Shown here in pieces: positions 1-10,871 of a stretch of DNA of 64,000 bases; within the stretch, counting starts at the first letter, position 1, and each line of letters begins with the position of its first letter. The notes beneath the pieces are model-generated. The model saw nothing but the letters and a program-made list of their open reading frames with translations. It was not told the origin of the DNA and did no database searches. The position numbers were made by a program, and so were the translations under genes. This DNA comes from Umbelopsis isabellina (taxonomy: Eukaryota > Mucoromycota > Umbelopsidomycetes > Umbelopsidales > Umbelopsidaceae). The DNA is taken from positions 124,001 through 188,000 of the forward strand of contig JAEPQZ010000018.1 in assembly GCA_016758905.1 (NCBI GenBank). The letters are read 5' to 3'.

Positions 1-762
1 CGCTGATAGCGGTATGAAAGGGAGTGAAACTTACCAGCTTATCTGATACGGAATTGGGAGACATCTAGCATGACATTTGTCTATAAAATAGTGCAGTGTC
101 ATGATACTCAATAAACTGAGACTATACGTATACATTGACTTGTTCGTTTATAGCATATTTGCAAAGCTTACCAAAATTTTTCCGAGCTGCTTGCAGTGAC
201 CGAGAAGCCTACATAAATGCCACAACATGAGATATTGAATATCTTCATATCGCATGGGAAATGAATAGATGTGCCTATTGTTAATTTCAGCAATTGATGA
301 TGAGAGCATTTGTAATACTCTATACATAATCCACTAAAGCCAGCTCTGATAAACTACCACGGGTCTGAAAACTGCTCATAACGTCCGCTCAAGCCTCACC
401 CTTGCTGAACCTATCGACAGAACTTCGGTGCACAATCTACTCTTTACTGGAAACTGAGGATGCCCTTCCCGCAAATAGTGTCTGTAAAGGCTATTATACA
501 AATCTTAATAACAAACCCATCAGGGAAGGCATGCTGAATTGTTTTTTGAGAGGAAATCCGCTTCATCGAACTTAAACGCAAATAACTGGAAGGACCATGT
601 ATTCGAAATTGAATAATGAACTTTTATTTATCAAATGTCCAAAGCAAGTATTTTGCTACATAACTCGTTTTTTTTTAAAAAAAAATATATTCACACAACC
701 TTTTGAGGTTCCTTTTAGTTTACATAATACGGAAATCACTAAAGTTTCATGTAGCATTCTGT
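1..762. other. No gene recognised at left edge
   Basis: I see no convincing exon here. Open frames are short, and those near the right end lie over the 3' end of the neighbouring C2 gene. AT-rich intergenic DNA that probably includes the 3' flank of that gene. Confidence 0.5.
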
Positions 763-1731
763 TTATGCTGTTTGCCAGAGCGAGTGGGCAGCATCAGGCA
801 TCCATGTAGGATTAGAGCTGTGACCCTGAAGACAAACATAGGTTCGCCCATGATATTCAACACGGTCGCCAGCAGCATAAGTACCAACAGGATCCCAGTC
901 TCGGCAGTTACCATGATGTCCGTGGCCGTGCTGTCCGCCATGCTGTCCACCGTGATGGCTCTCATTATGTCTGTGATGTTCTTCCTCCCTTCTATAGTCA
1001 TTTTGGTGTGAATGTTCACGCTCATATCGGGCTTTTTCTTCATCAAATTGATGTCTCTCCCGTTCATATCGCTCCCGATCATGTTGCATACTTTCGGACT
1101 CGTTTCTGCGATGCTCTTCTTCCTTTCTGTGATCATCATAAAGCTTTTGACCAAGTAAGCCAGCTCCGAGAGCGAGAGCTCCTCCCAAAGTCGCGATTCC
1201 TACGTCAGTAGCAATTCCCTTGTTGCGAAGAGATTTGACTCTTTTGGCATGCACTTCGTTGACATAGGATTGTCCACGCTGTGGCTGCTGTGGCTGATAA
1301 CCATATCCTCCTTGTCCTTGTGGGGTGTTGGGCAAACCTTGCACATTGAGCTGCAAAAGTATCTCACCGGCTGGCTTGCCATTGATCTGGTATATTTCGA
1401 ACGCGCCATAGAAAGAACCTCCTTGAGCATACACGACCTGATTGATGGGTATAGCGGCAAATCCAATAACCTCATCAGCGGTAGGGTCCTCGTCAAATAC
1501 CTCAACAAACAGATCTGGCTCCCCATGAAGAGGCAAAACAAAGCTTTGATTCCAGTTGGCGTTCTTGCCAGCGTCCTTGTGAGTGAAAGTTTTTTGGAAA
1601 GCCTTGGGATTAGTTGGATCGAGCGAAAATTGGGCGTAAGGATCTTGCTTGCCAACAACGTCCTTGTCGAGCAGATTTCTGCCAGCTACGGCATTGATAG
1701 TCATTGTTGGGCCCTGGTTGGCATTGAGCAT
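763..1731 (-). CDS. C2 domain protein with C-terminal chitin-binding (CBM5/12-type) module
   Basis: Single exon, 322 residues from the ATG at 1731. The frame stays open a little further upstream but only from a TTG. Residues about 8-130 form a C2 domain (GRNLLDKD, GKQDPYAQF, FDEDPTADEVIG), which binds phospholipid, often with calcium. A Gln/Gly/Tyr-rich linker follows, then a glycine-rich hydrophobic stretch at about 172-200 (GGALALGAGLLG), a charged Glu/Arg coiled coil to about 245 and a His/Gly-rich run. The last 45 residues look like a CBM5/12 carbohydrate-binding module (WDPVGTYAAGDRVEYHG with Trp and Tyr in binding positions). There is no signal peptide. The combination suggests a membrane-associated protein that might touch the wall or chitin-synthesis sites; that role is inference. 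Both end domains are recognised from motifs only. Confidence 0.85.
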   Translation of the reverse strand: MLNANQGPTMTINAVAGRNLLDKDVVGKQDPYAQFSLDPTNPKAFQKTFTHKDAGKNANWNQSFVLPLHGEPDLFVEVFDEDPTADEVIGFAAIPINQVVYAQGGSFYGAFEIYQINGKPAGEILLQLNVQGLPNTPQGQGGYGYQPQQPQRGQSYVNEVHAKRVKSLRNKGIATDVGIATLGGALALGAGLLGQKLYDDHRKEEEHRRNESESMQHDRERYERERHQFDEEKARYEREHSHQNDYRREEEHHRHNESHHGGQHGGQHGHGHHGNCRDWDPVGTYAAGDRVEYHGRTYVCLQGHSSNPTWMPDAAHSLWQTA

Positions 1732-1784
1732 TTTGTAGAGATAAGTTTGAAGAAATAAAAGAAAATCTACCAAGCGAGGCTATT

Positions 1785-1793
1785 TTATATAAG
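1785..1793 (-). promoter_or_regulatory. TATA box of the C2/CBM gene
   Basis: On the minus strand the sequence reads TTATATAAAAT about 55 bp before the ATG at 1731. The position and sequence suit a TATA element for a strongly expressed or inducible gene. Confidence 0.5.
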
Positions 1794-3225
1794 ATATGCC
1801 AATGATGGATGCCAAGGTTAATGTGTGTACTATATTAGGTACTGGACGCCTCGAGCCCCTGCCTACCCAATCAAACTTTGATGGCCGAATCTTGAGAAAG
1901 GTATCCTTCGGATGAAGTTACCGAGATTTCAACTTAAGAACCTCCGTTTCCACAAAAGGAAGGGGCTTTTCTTAAGGCTTGGTTACCAGGGGCATCTTCA
2001 GTTAAAGTCCTTGAAACAACCGTGTTTAGTCCTGACTAGATAAATATCACTATTGCTATGAGATTGACTACATGGTTTTGCTGCACTATTATTTGCAAGA
2101 TGCTTTACACTTTACAGTGCCGACAAATTAGCTGCATTCAGGGAGTCTAAAAATAAGCTTCTAAATGACATAACGAAAATCTCTGTACCGGTGCAACGAT
2201 CTATAGCAGCGTATTCTAAGATCACAATGTCAAGGCATGATAGATATATAGATCTATATTTTCTAGTTTATTCGATTGATTCTGCCCCGCTTTCTGCTGT
2301 TTGTCATTCGAAAAGTATCTTTGTTTTTAAATAATTTCAAATAAATTATAAATAGTTCTTGGCGATATTGCCGCTTTTCAACAGGCAAAATGGGCGAATG
2401 ATATTGATCAATAATATCGTAGAGGCTATAAAGAATATACAAACACAGATAATATTCTATTTCCATTATATTCAAAACTGTACCTCCAAACCAGTTAAAA
2501 ACGAAAAGAACTTCAGTAAGGACCAAAGTGATTAAAAAAGTAAAATTAAATTCAGTCAAAAAGCAAAAGTTGCTTATGGTACCAATTATGTTTCACTAAA
2601 TAGATTGGTCATTGGTATGTAGGAGCCACAGAGCTAATGTAATATTTTACATTATAGTGAAAAGAATCAGAGTAAGGGCGAAATTGCTAAAATCTACTCC
2701 CTATTACAAATTTTTACTCCCTTTTTGTGTTTATGCTATGGAAATAAACAACTTTTAGCCCAGTATAAGTCGTGTAGGTGTGATTTTAATATATGTAAAG
2801 GTAAAATTTGAAGTACATATCTCATTGTGGGATCTTGCAGTGCTTACACATTAGCATGTTCCATTTGCTAGACCATATATACATGAAGTCACTAATTTTT
2901 TTAAGATAGTAATCATAGTTAGCATATCTGAAATAACTACCTGCAAAGCACGACAACGAACAATAAACTTTCTATGCCTTCATATTCTCGTTTACTTGTC
3001 AATGCTTTAACCCTGATCCAAGGTAATATCCCAATGGATACGTCTTAGCAATAGGCGAACTTTCTGAAATTTCGGTATCTTTCCTTTACAAGATTGCTAG
3101 GCTGGGTACGATGGTTCTCCCGGGCGCACTGTATATCAAGTACACATTTGGATTCTAAAACCCAATTGAAATTATGGATAAAATAAACATGTCTTAAGAT
3201 GTTTGAAGTTTATTGATGTTAGCAT
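1794..3225. other. Intergenic, no supported gene
   Basis: AT-rich. A minus-strand open frame (2263-2559, about 98 codons) begins at a TTG and has no recognisable motif; I do not call it a gene. The right end holds the 3' flank of the small secreted protein gene. Confidence 0.5.
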
Positions 3226-3600
3226 CTAGGCAATCTTCCTGCCACAGAGAGTGACGGGTGGACAAGTAGTAACACCACCAGCATTACAGGTTCCAAATGC
3301 GGGAGTGGCTCCCTCAACGCCCCAGAAGATTCCTCTAGCCCTCAATGTTGCGTAATCAGAAGCATAGTCAGCATTGCTTGCACAGACATACTGTCTAACA
3401 TCCTCATTGCCATCAGTGTTAGTGATACTTGAACTAGATTTGCACTTCAGGCCAGCCAATTGAGCGGTACTACATCCAGAGCCCCTGTTGTTGAATTGTC
3501 CAACAGAACTTTTAGCGGGACTGACCAAAGCAATGTTACATCTTGCGTATGAAATGGCAATGGCGTTGGCCAAAAGCAGAGCTGTGAGAGTGAACTTCAT
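3226..3600 (-). CDS. Small secreted cysteine-containing protein
   Basis: Single exon, 124 residues. The first 19 or so residues form a signal peptide: Lys at position 2, a hydrophobic core (LTALLLANAIAI) and a likely cut after SYA. The mature part is about 105 residues with seven cysteines, the first immediately after the cleavage site, and many Ser, Ala and Gly. There are no membrane segments and no family I recognise. It could be a cell-wall or effector-like protein, but small secreted Cys-rich proteins have many roles. The ATG follows a short AT-rich leader and is the only sensible start. Confidence 0.75.
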   Translation of the reverse strand: MKFTLTALLLANAIAISYARCNIALVSPAKSSVGQFNNRGSGCSTAQLAGLKCKSSSSITNTDGNEDVRQYVCASNADYASDYATLRARGIFWGVEGATPAFGTCNAGGVTTCPPVTLCGRKIA

Positions 3601-4213
3601 GTTTAAGTTTAAATGATTGAAAGAATTTTATCGTCAAGCCTTACAATTTATAGCTTCCGAAACCTAGGTTGCTCTTGCCCTTTTTGTTGCATCCTGGATC
3701 AGCCTTCAGCTTCTCCCTGTTGATCAATCCGATTTAGCAGAATTTGCATTGTATTGAGAGAAATCCTTAATATTTCAAGGGGACTTATTACCGGAGTTTA
3801 TTGGCAGTCAACAAAATTGTAATGCAAAGAACAGATTTGTCAAGTCAGGGCCTAGGAATGACAGGGTGAGAGGAGGGTTAACGTGAGACGAAATATTATG
3901 TATTTTCACAAATGGAACTAGGAGATGTCACCCTTGACTAGGCACTAACGTCGAAGCCCAATTAAAGAAAGATAATTTAAACTCCCTATCTTATATTTAT
4001 CTCCGGGCTCCAAAATATCAAATTTTTACGTATTGACTGAGGCTTATTATTCGTTTGTGAGAGCGGAGAGAGCTGATTTTAATCCACTAAAAAAAAAACC
4101 AGCGGCCATTTATTATTTGTTGCTCATTAATTATATATTTTCTCTACCTTTAGTAACTATTGCGAGTCTATTTGTGGTTTATAAATGTTATTTTTGCCGG
4201 TAAAATATATAAG
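3601..4213. other. Intergenic, promoter of the secreted protein gene and 5' flank of the tRNA
   Basis: No open frame of note. A homopurine A run lies near 4090. The sequence just before the tRNA is AT-rich (AAAATATATAA), as is common upstream of pol III genes. Confidence 0.4.
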
Positions 4214-4295
4214 GTCGATATGTCCGAGTGGTTAAGGAGTGTGACTAGAAATCACATGGGCTCTGCCCGCACAGGTTCAAATCCTGTTGTCGACG
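4214..4295 (+). tRNA. tRNA-Ser (anticodon AGA)
   Basis: A complete cloverleaf can be folded by eye. Acceptor arm GTCGATA (4214-4220) pairs with TGTCGAC (4288-4294) including one G-T pair, with G4295 as discriminator. The D arm is TCC/GGA around GAGTGGTTAA. The anticodon stem TGTGA/TCACA closes a seven-base loop CTAGAAA, giving anticodon AGA (reads UCU, and UCC/UCA/UCG-type wobble when A34 is modified to inosine). A long variable arm (TGGGCTCTGCCCG) is typical of type II serine tRNAs. The T arm is ACAGG-TTCAAAT-CCTGT, which also supplies a good B box. There is no intron. Confidence 0.97.
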
Positions 4296-4301
4296 ACATT
4301 C

Positions 4302-4306
4302 TTTTT
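4302..4306 (+). terminator. Pol III terminator of tRNA-Ser
   Basis: A T5 run begins 7 nt after the tRNA and a second T6 run follows at 4309-4314. Runs of four or more T end pol III transcription. Confidence 0.85.
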
Positions 4307-4314
4307 GCTTTTTT

Positions 4315-4832
4315 AAGCGCTGCTCTTTTTGTGATATAGGTTTATTCAAGGTTGATTAAATCTATTTCTTCTTTTTTTATTGAGAATATAATCAGTTTTT
4401 TCAAATAAAGCCTCCCCGCCGCAGTCAGTGGATTATGATAACAAATCAAGGAATGGCATCAAAACCGGGGATTCTCATCGGCCGTATTTTCTGTCTTTTT
4501 TTGGAAAGATCCACTGAATTACATGCATGTATTGATAATATGCCTGATATTCAAATGAACGAAATTAGTTAGCAATTTCATATCTAGCATTCAATTTCTC
4601 GAGCATCGATTATTGCCCCATTTTATCATAGATGTTAGTTAGCAGGTGTTTTTGCATGTAAGAATAATGACAAGTACTAATAACCAACCGACATATTTTA
4701 CTGGATACAAGATTACGAGTTCTTCCTTGTTCTCAAGAGACACGTGGTCAATTCAAATCAACATTAATAAAAGGGAGACCTACATTTTCGAGGGAGCCTT
4801 CAACGGCCAAATCCCAATCTTACACTAAAATC
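4315..4832. other. Intergenic, promoter of the MDR gene
   Basis: No gene seen. The frame at 4646-4828 ends just before the MDR start codon and looks like leader sequence rather than a protein. Confidence 0.4.
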
Positions 4833-5894
4833 ATGAGAGCAGCTGTCTTATCAGAGCGCAAACCCCAGCTGGAGGTTCAAGAGATTGCTGATCCAGTTCT
4901 GACTCCCGGTTCTGCTATTGTCAAAGTACTGGCTGCTCCAGTACTCCCGTATTTGGGTGAAGTGATGTCTGGTGAAATGCCGTATCCATTGGTATTGCCA
5001 ATCATACCAGGTACCAGCGGTGTAGGCATAGTTGAAGAGGTCGGGTCAGATGCTAGTAACATTAAAAAAGGCGATCTCGTTTTCTGTGACTCTTGTATCA
5101 GAGCTCGTGATGAAGCTATTGGGCCACAAACCATTTTACAAGGTCTCTTCTGTCCAGATGGGCAATTATCTGACGTCTATCGACACGGTACTTTGGCTGA
5201 GAAAGTCCTGACGCCGTTGGAAAATATCTATGTGATCCCTAAATCGCTTGGCACTGACGCCGCGAAGCTCACATGTATCAATCAGCAACTTGTGCCTTAT
5301 GGTGGACTTTTGGCTGGCAACTTTGGTCCCGGACAAACCCTGCTGATGCTCGGTGGTACAGGCCATTTTGGAAGCTGCGCAATCGGCGTTGCTCTTGCCA
5401 TGGGAGCTCGAAGAGTCGTGGTTCCTGGCCGCAACATGCAACGTCTTGCACCTATTATCGACAAATTTGGCGGTAGAGTAGTTGCTGTGCCTTTGACAGA
5501 AAATGAAGATGAGAATATTGCTGCTTTTAAGAATGCTGCTGATGGACCCATTGATTTGGTTTTGGAATTGCTAGGTGCCACCGCCCCTCAAACATTGCTG
5601 CGTGCAGCTTTGTTGTCTTTGCGCAGTAATGGCACAGGGGTGATAATGTCGGGAAGAATTGATAACTTGGAAATGCCATTTACCCCACTCATGACTAAAG
5701 CCCTGACTATCAAAGGAAACTTCATGTACCCTCGTACTGCAGTGATCTCCCTGCTAAGTTTAATGGAGGCCGGGTTGATTGACGTTAACTGGTTTGAAGT
5801 TAATGGCAAATTCAGTCTCGACGATATTGACAAGGGTATAAAACACGCCAAAGATACAGCTGAAGCTTTCAAATTAACAGTAGTTACTCCCTGA
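4833..5894 (+). CDS. Medium-chain dehydrogenase/reductase, zinc-independent type
   Basis: Intronless, 353 residues, the normal length for the MDR superfamily. The N-terminal GroES-like fold is visible (PGTSGVGIVEEVGSDASNIKKGD). The Rossmann dinucleotide motif is GGTGHFGSCAIG at about residues 174-185, followed by GARRVVVPGR, whose basic residues would suit NADPH. The Cys/His catalytic-zinc ligands and the four-Cys structural zinc lobe of classical alcohol dehydrogenases are absent (VLPYLGEVMSG where the first ligand would be). It therefore probably acts as a quinone- or enoyl-reductase-like NAD(P)H oxidoreductase. The substrate cannot be read from sequence. Confidence 0.85.
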   Translation: MRAAVLSERKPQLEVQEIADPVLTPGSAIVKVLAAPVLPYLGEVMSGEMPYPLVLPIIPGTSGVGIVEEVGSDASNIKKGDLVFCDSCIRARDEAIGPQTILQGLFCPDGQLSDVYRHGTLAEKVLTPLENIYVIPKSLGTDAAKLTCINQQLVPYGGLLAGNFGPGQTLLMLGGTGHFGSCAIGVALAMGARRVVVPGRNMQRLAPIIDKFGGRVVAVPLTENEDENIAAFKNAADGPIDLVLELLGATAPQTLLRAALLSLRSNGTGVIMSGRIDNLEMPFTPLMTKALTIKGNFMYPRTAVISLLSLMEAGLIDVNWFEVNGKFSLDDIDKGIKHAKDTAEAFKLTVVTP

Positions 5895-6093
5895 GTTGCT
5901 TATCTCACTTTATCCTGTATCATTCCGATCTTTTTAGCAACACATTGATCTTTTAACATACATTAATTGTGTGTGTTTGCGGATAAAATAAATAAAGGAA
6001 GCAGAATGTTGCAAGTGTAGAAAATTTATCCTTCGTTGATGTACCGCATGGAAGCGAAAGTCTTATCTATTCTTATATGAAGCAAAAAACAAA

Positions 6094-7847
6094 TTAACGA
6101 TTTGATCCATGATCTCCGCGCGACAGCTTTATGAGATAACCAAGAACTCGTTCAGGATCCTCCCTCAAGCCGCTGTGGTTATTTTGGAAAAAAAGCAAAA
6201 GCAGTTGAGTGAAATAGCATAAATGAAAACATAGAACCACAACTATTACTTACTTGTGAGCAAATTCGTTGGTGATCCATGACTGAAATCCCTTGACGGT
6301 GTTCGCGGTTTCAATGGATAAGTCCACATCGACATACCTAGTATTTGTGAAAACGTTATTACTCCATAAGGTGATTGCGCAGCACCACCCGAATAGTGCG
6401 GGCGAAAACTTCACTAATTTGCTTACATGTCTTCAAAGTAACTAACACCAGCCACAGGCACGGCATTACGCCTGAGTTGCTCCACATCATATAATTTGTC
6501 CCAATTTTCATACTCGGCGAGAATATGTGCGGCTTTTTTCAAATGTGCCAGTTGAGAATAGTCGTCAAACATGAATGGGTGGATGGTTTCTCCAGTGAAG
6601 TTCACCCTGCTGCCACCAGACCAATCAAAAGCAGGTTGAAACTTATCCGACATTCTTATTCTTTCTGCGCTCCACTTGCTAGCTGCTCCTTGGCAATAAA
6701 TAGCTTCATGTAGAATGGCATAGATCACATTACTATCAAAATCCTGCATTTTCTGGACACTACTAAGTGTAGTAAAGCTCAGTTTGCCTAGCATATCAAG
6801 ATCTTGAGCAGCATGGACAACAACCTCATGGACAGAGTCATATCCTCCAGAGCCACCGAAAGCAAGTCCAAGCTGAAGGAAACGACGTGATGATAGTGTA
6901 CCTCCATCTGGCAGTTTGACAGCATCTTTGTTCAAATACTTGATGATGTCCTGAACTCTTTTAACATCGCTAGGATATTTCTCATAGTAGATGTCGTTGC
7001 GTTTCAGTATGCGCGCAAAAGTTTTCTCGTAAACACGATCAGGGGAGTTAACAAGTGGAGGAACGCCTCCTGTAATATAAGCCGCCTTAACTGAATCAGG
7101 GCTGTAACAGGTCGTGGTTAATACATTAATGAGGAATACAATGGTGTAGAAAATAAAAGCACATAGCACATACAATAAACTGAGGTAGGTGGTAATGCAG
7201 AAGCCACCAAAGCTCTGGCCGAGCAATGTTATTTTCGACTCATGCTTTGGGTCTCTGTTCAACGTCAATTGGGATCTTATAGCCTCGACATCCCGAACAA
7301 TACTGTCGGCTCGAAAGTACTTCAAATAGTCAGCCTTCTCTTGATCTGAAAAGGAATCCAGAGACTCGACAGTGATAGGGCTTGACAAGCCTGTTCCTCT
7401 TCCATCCAAGAGCAATACTTGATATCCATGATCAAATGCAACCTTAATCCATCCGGAGATCTTGGGCAAAGAGCAAGGGAATCCTGGACCGCCCTGAGAA
7501 ATAGAATTGAGTACGTAGGAAGAGTGGTGCAAAAGCACCAATGAAACGTACAAAAGTTCTTATACCTGAAGATAAAGGAAGAACGGCAAGGTCTTTCTCT
7601 CGTTTACTTTTTCGATAGGAACTAGCTGTCTACAAAAGACTTTGATTCGCCTCTTGTCTTTAGACGCGTTGTTATGTACTGAGAACCACGAGAGAGTTGC
7701 ATATCAGTGGCAAGTGAAAGTGAGTGGCATTCAACCAATTAGACAGTCTCTCTTACCAAGAGGCAGATCGAAGTAATGCTCATACACTTGAGCACCTGGC
7801 AGAGTGAAAGTTTCAACGTCTGCCTTGTCTAGGTAATTCACTTGCAT
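6094..7847 (-). CDS. Prolyl iminopeptidase (alpha/beta hydrolase, S33)
   Basis: Six exons: 7847-7757, 7678-7566, 7493-7174, 7101-6427, 6337-6254, 6172-6094, giving 453 residues. All phases agree. The enzyme removes N-terminal proline from peptides in the cytosol. Diagnostic motifs are GGPGFP (oxyanion loop), LDGRGTGLS and the nucleophile elbow GQSFGG with its serine; the C-terminal exons give the family ending (HNGLREDPERVLGY). Intron 3 (7173-7102) is 72 nt with no stop, so it reads through in frame. If intron 5 is retained, its donor creates an immediate stop (AAG TAA), giving a shorter C terminus. An in-frame ATG at 8138 would add about 97 residues; I prefer 7847 because the added sequence looks like leader. 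Confidence 0.93.
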
Positions 7848-8191
7848 TTTTGAAGAAATCGTGCGATAGTGAGCGTTTGTATAGAAACCGAAACCCCGTT
7901 GCGGGAATCTGGTAGGTAGCTTAGTATAGACAATCGAACTCCTGTACGACCGAAACAAAACGTCGAAAAACATAAACCCAGTTTCGTTGGGGAATATTTT
8001 CACTACTTGAAGTGGGGTAATTCCTGTTATACTAGCACCAGCATGCGTTTGCAAAGTCGTTGTGCCAGACCGAGCGTCCGGCAAATGGGGAGCGCGTTTT
8101 GATGTAGATACCATTTCAGGCAATAAATAAGACAGCATTTTATTATATCGTAAAAGAAATTGTGTATTGTTACAATTAGATTATAATTAAA

Positions 8192-9738
8192 TTATGAGGA
8201 TGAAGGTGACCCATAGGCGCGCCCTTCTTCTTGTTCACGCAAGAGAGGAGTACGTTCTCTGGTTTTGCCGTTGCGATTAGATTTGTAGGGTATCTTTAAA
8301 CATTGGATGTCCAAGTAGGTACAGAATTGATCAATGATGATAATGGCCCATCTCAAGTAAGAGGCCAAGACAAAGGCAAAGAATGCCCATAAATAACCTA
8401 CTTCTGCTTGATGTGAAAGAATAGGTTTTCTAGATAAAAGATCATGGTGATTAATACTATGTTCTAACATTGTGGTTCCAATACATTCGTTATACTAACG
8501 TGTTCAAATATCTGGGAACTTCAACAAGCAATGTGCCAACTAACAGCGGTGCCAACAGAATGGTGAAGGTAGGGAAATGCGATTTGGTCAAATGAGCAAG
8601 AATAACCTTGGAGGCAATTCTTCCAAAGATAATTCCGGTAGTGGCGGTGAATAGAATCAAATGTTGGCCCTTCAAGATGTAAGAATTTGGTGACTGCAGC
8701 CACATGTAACACAATCCACTGAAGATGATCATAGGAAGAGTTTCTTCAATGATCACAGGCAAGAAGCGCTGACCCTTTTGGCGACATGAAGTATATATCT
8801 TGTACATGCTGCATCCGGGTGATATTAGTTGACTGTTCGCAATTTTGTTGTAGCACAAGAAAATGATCAACTTACCAAACTGGCAAATGAGTGAACAAAA
8901 AGAAAAATGCTAAGCCGTACACAAAGAAGTCGGCCATGGTTGCATCTTGTACACTCTCCGGTACAGAAGTGAAAAGTGCCTTAAGTGGTAATTGCCAAAT
9001 TTGTGGTCCTGTAAAGCTTATTAAGTCAATTTGTTTCATTCGGCATTAGCAACGGTGTTGTTCCTAACCTTTAATACCGGAAATGATAAAAGCAATGCAA
9101 GACAAGATGAGACCTTCAGTTGGGCCATTGACATAGCCGAGATAAAGCACACCAGTATGGTATTCTTCAATGGTAGACAGGTAGAAACCGAGGGCTGTTA
9201 TGAGGGCCAACAATGCGCTTTGGATAGTGTGGCCCATGCCCATACCGGCAGCCTGAAGTATGGCAACAAAGGCACAATTGACGGCATCACACCCATGATC
9301 GAACAATTCTCCCAGCGGTGATGACGTGCCAGTGCGACGAGCTTGCCTTCCATCCACGTTGTCAAAGGTAGAGTATAACCAGAGACCAGCTGCAAAACTA
9401 AAGTATAACCAGCTAGGGCCATCCACTCCTAAATCTGGAGTGAATATAGCAGCAAAAATCACATTCAAGATCATAAAACCAAGACCAAGCAATGTAATCA
9501 AATTTGGCCTGCAATTGAGATGTTTTAGCCTCAAGTGCAATAGTCAAGAGTCATAGTTAGATGGTGGTTCCACTCACGCAATCCACAAGGGAAATAACTT
9601 GATTGCCCAATCCCAGTAGTGACGAAGAACATATTTGCTCACTGGAGACTTGTCTACAGATGCATATTTGTAATAACGAAGGTTACTCAGTTGTTTGTCG
9701 TCTAAATAACGAGTACTCGCAATGAATCTGCTAGGCAT
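8192..9738 (-). CDS. Choline/ethanolamine phosphotransferase (CDP-alcohol phosphatidyltransferase)
   Basis: Five exons: 9738-9578, 9508-9069, 9008-8876, 8808-8500, 8429-8192, giving 426 residues. It transfers phosphocholine or phosphoethanolamine from the CDP-alcohol to diacylglycerol, the last step of the Kennedy pathway, in ER/Golgi membranes. The CDP-alcohol signature D-G-x2-A-R-x8-G-x3-D-x3-D is complete at about residues 106-128 (DGRQAR ... GELFDHGCD). Multiple hydrophobic helices follow. The tail is hydrophilic and charged. The N terminus has the family pattern (LSNLRYYKY, PNLITLLGL). Sequence alone does not separate CPT1 from EPT1 specificity. The ATG at 9738 is the first one that gives the usual family N terminus. 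Confidence 0.94.
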
Positions 9739-10871
9739 GAGCGGGACAAGGATGAGATGGAGCCAAGGAAGAAAGGGAAACCGTCCCTTTTTTTTTCTTC
9801 TCATTTCGAAGTCAGACACTCATACATTGAATGACCAAAACAATCTTATTTCAACAGAAAGGAAATCAAAAAGGAATTTATTCAGATTTTTCAAGGTACA
9901 AGCAATACCGGTAGCAAATCATTGCTCGGGTAACGAGCTCAGCTTGTGGAAAATATGGAAAAAAGGGTAGCACATGCTCATGTGAGCTCGCGCGACTGCT
10001 AGTGGTGATCAGGCGACTTCACCGACAAGATTGATTTGAAACATTGAGAGAACCATATATGCACGAAGATATATAGCACAAAGAGATGTTAAAAGGTATC
10101 AGATGAACATACTTCAATTTGTAATTACTCTGTCCTTATGTCATGGTTCGTTATCAACATGATGTCGAGAATTTGCAACATTGACCGTGACGTGACTGCG
10201 TGTATCTATAAGCTTGATAACTGTCCTCGCTATACTTTACTTGCGTATGAAAAGACAACGTAACACACTTGTGCAGTTTTATAACTTGCTGTCGATATAC
10301 TTGGTTCTGACTTAAAATCTCGAATATTTGAGTTTCGTATCTGAATTTTACGACTTTTATTTAAAGAAAAGTTTTTACAACATATTGCTATTATATCTAC
10401 ACGGCGCAAAAGCATAGTATGATTGATGTGAAAATTTCCTATTATACATAGGCAATGATATAAGTACGTGATACATAAATTACGTCCTGAGAATCGATGG
10501 TATAAAGTAATAGCATTAATTACATCTGCCAAGGTGCATTAAAGTTTTGGATGAGGCATTTACCCCAATGTGGTCAGAAGCCGCTATTCACACTCCGACC
10601 GAGGACTCCATTATCTAACCTCGACGGAACATATCGAGCAGCAGGGCTTCCTCCACAGACATGATTGAAAACTGAGCCAAACTTTAATTATATGGTTCAT
10701 GCATAGAATTTACGCACTACAGCATGGGAATTGTTTTCAATTGTAAGTTGCAAATGATGTTCAATATGTAACAGACATAGCTTTGTTGTTTGATTGAGTA
10801 TTAAACAATACTACAGAGTAGTTTTTTTTTTCATTTATTTGTACATAAATAGTAATTAATCATTTGGTTAT
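9739..10871. other. Intergenic, CEPT promoter and 3' flank of the CsbD-like gene
   Basis: No supported gene. The minus-strand frame at 10230-10532 is AT-rich with no motif. Confidence 0.45.

Noticed and set aside
2263-2559. 98-codon minus-strand ORF
   Set aside because: TTG start, very AT-rich, no motif and no splice partners that I could find.
7848-8138. N-terminal extension of the prolyl iminopeptidase from the ATG at 8138
   Set aside because: The family starts close to the ATG at 7847; the extension looks like 5' leader, though a targeting peptide cannot be excluded.
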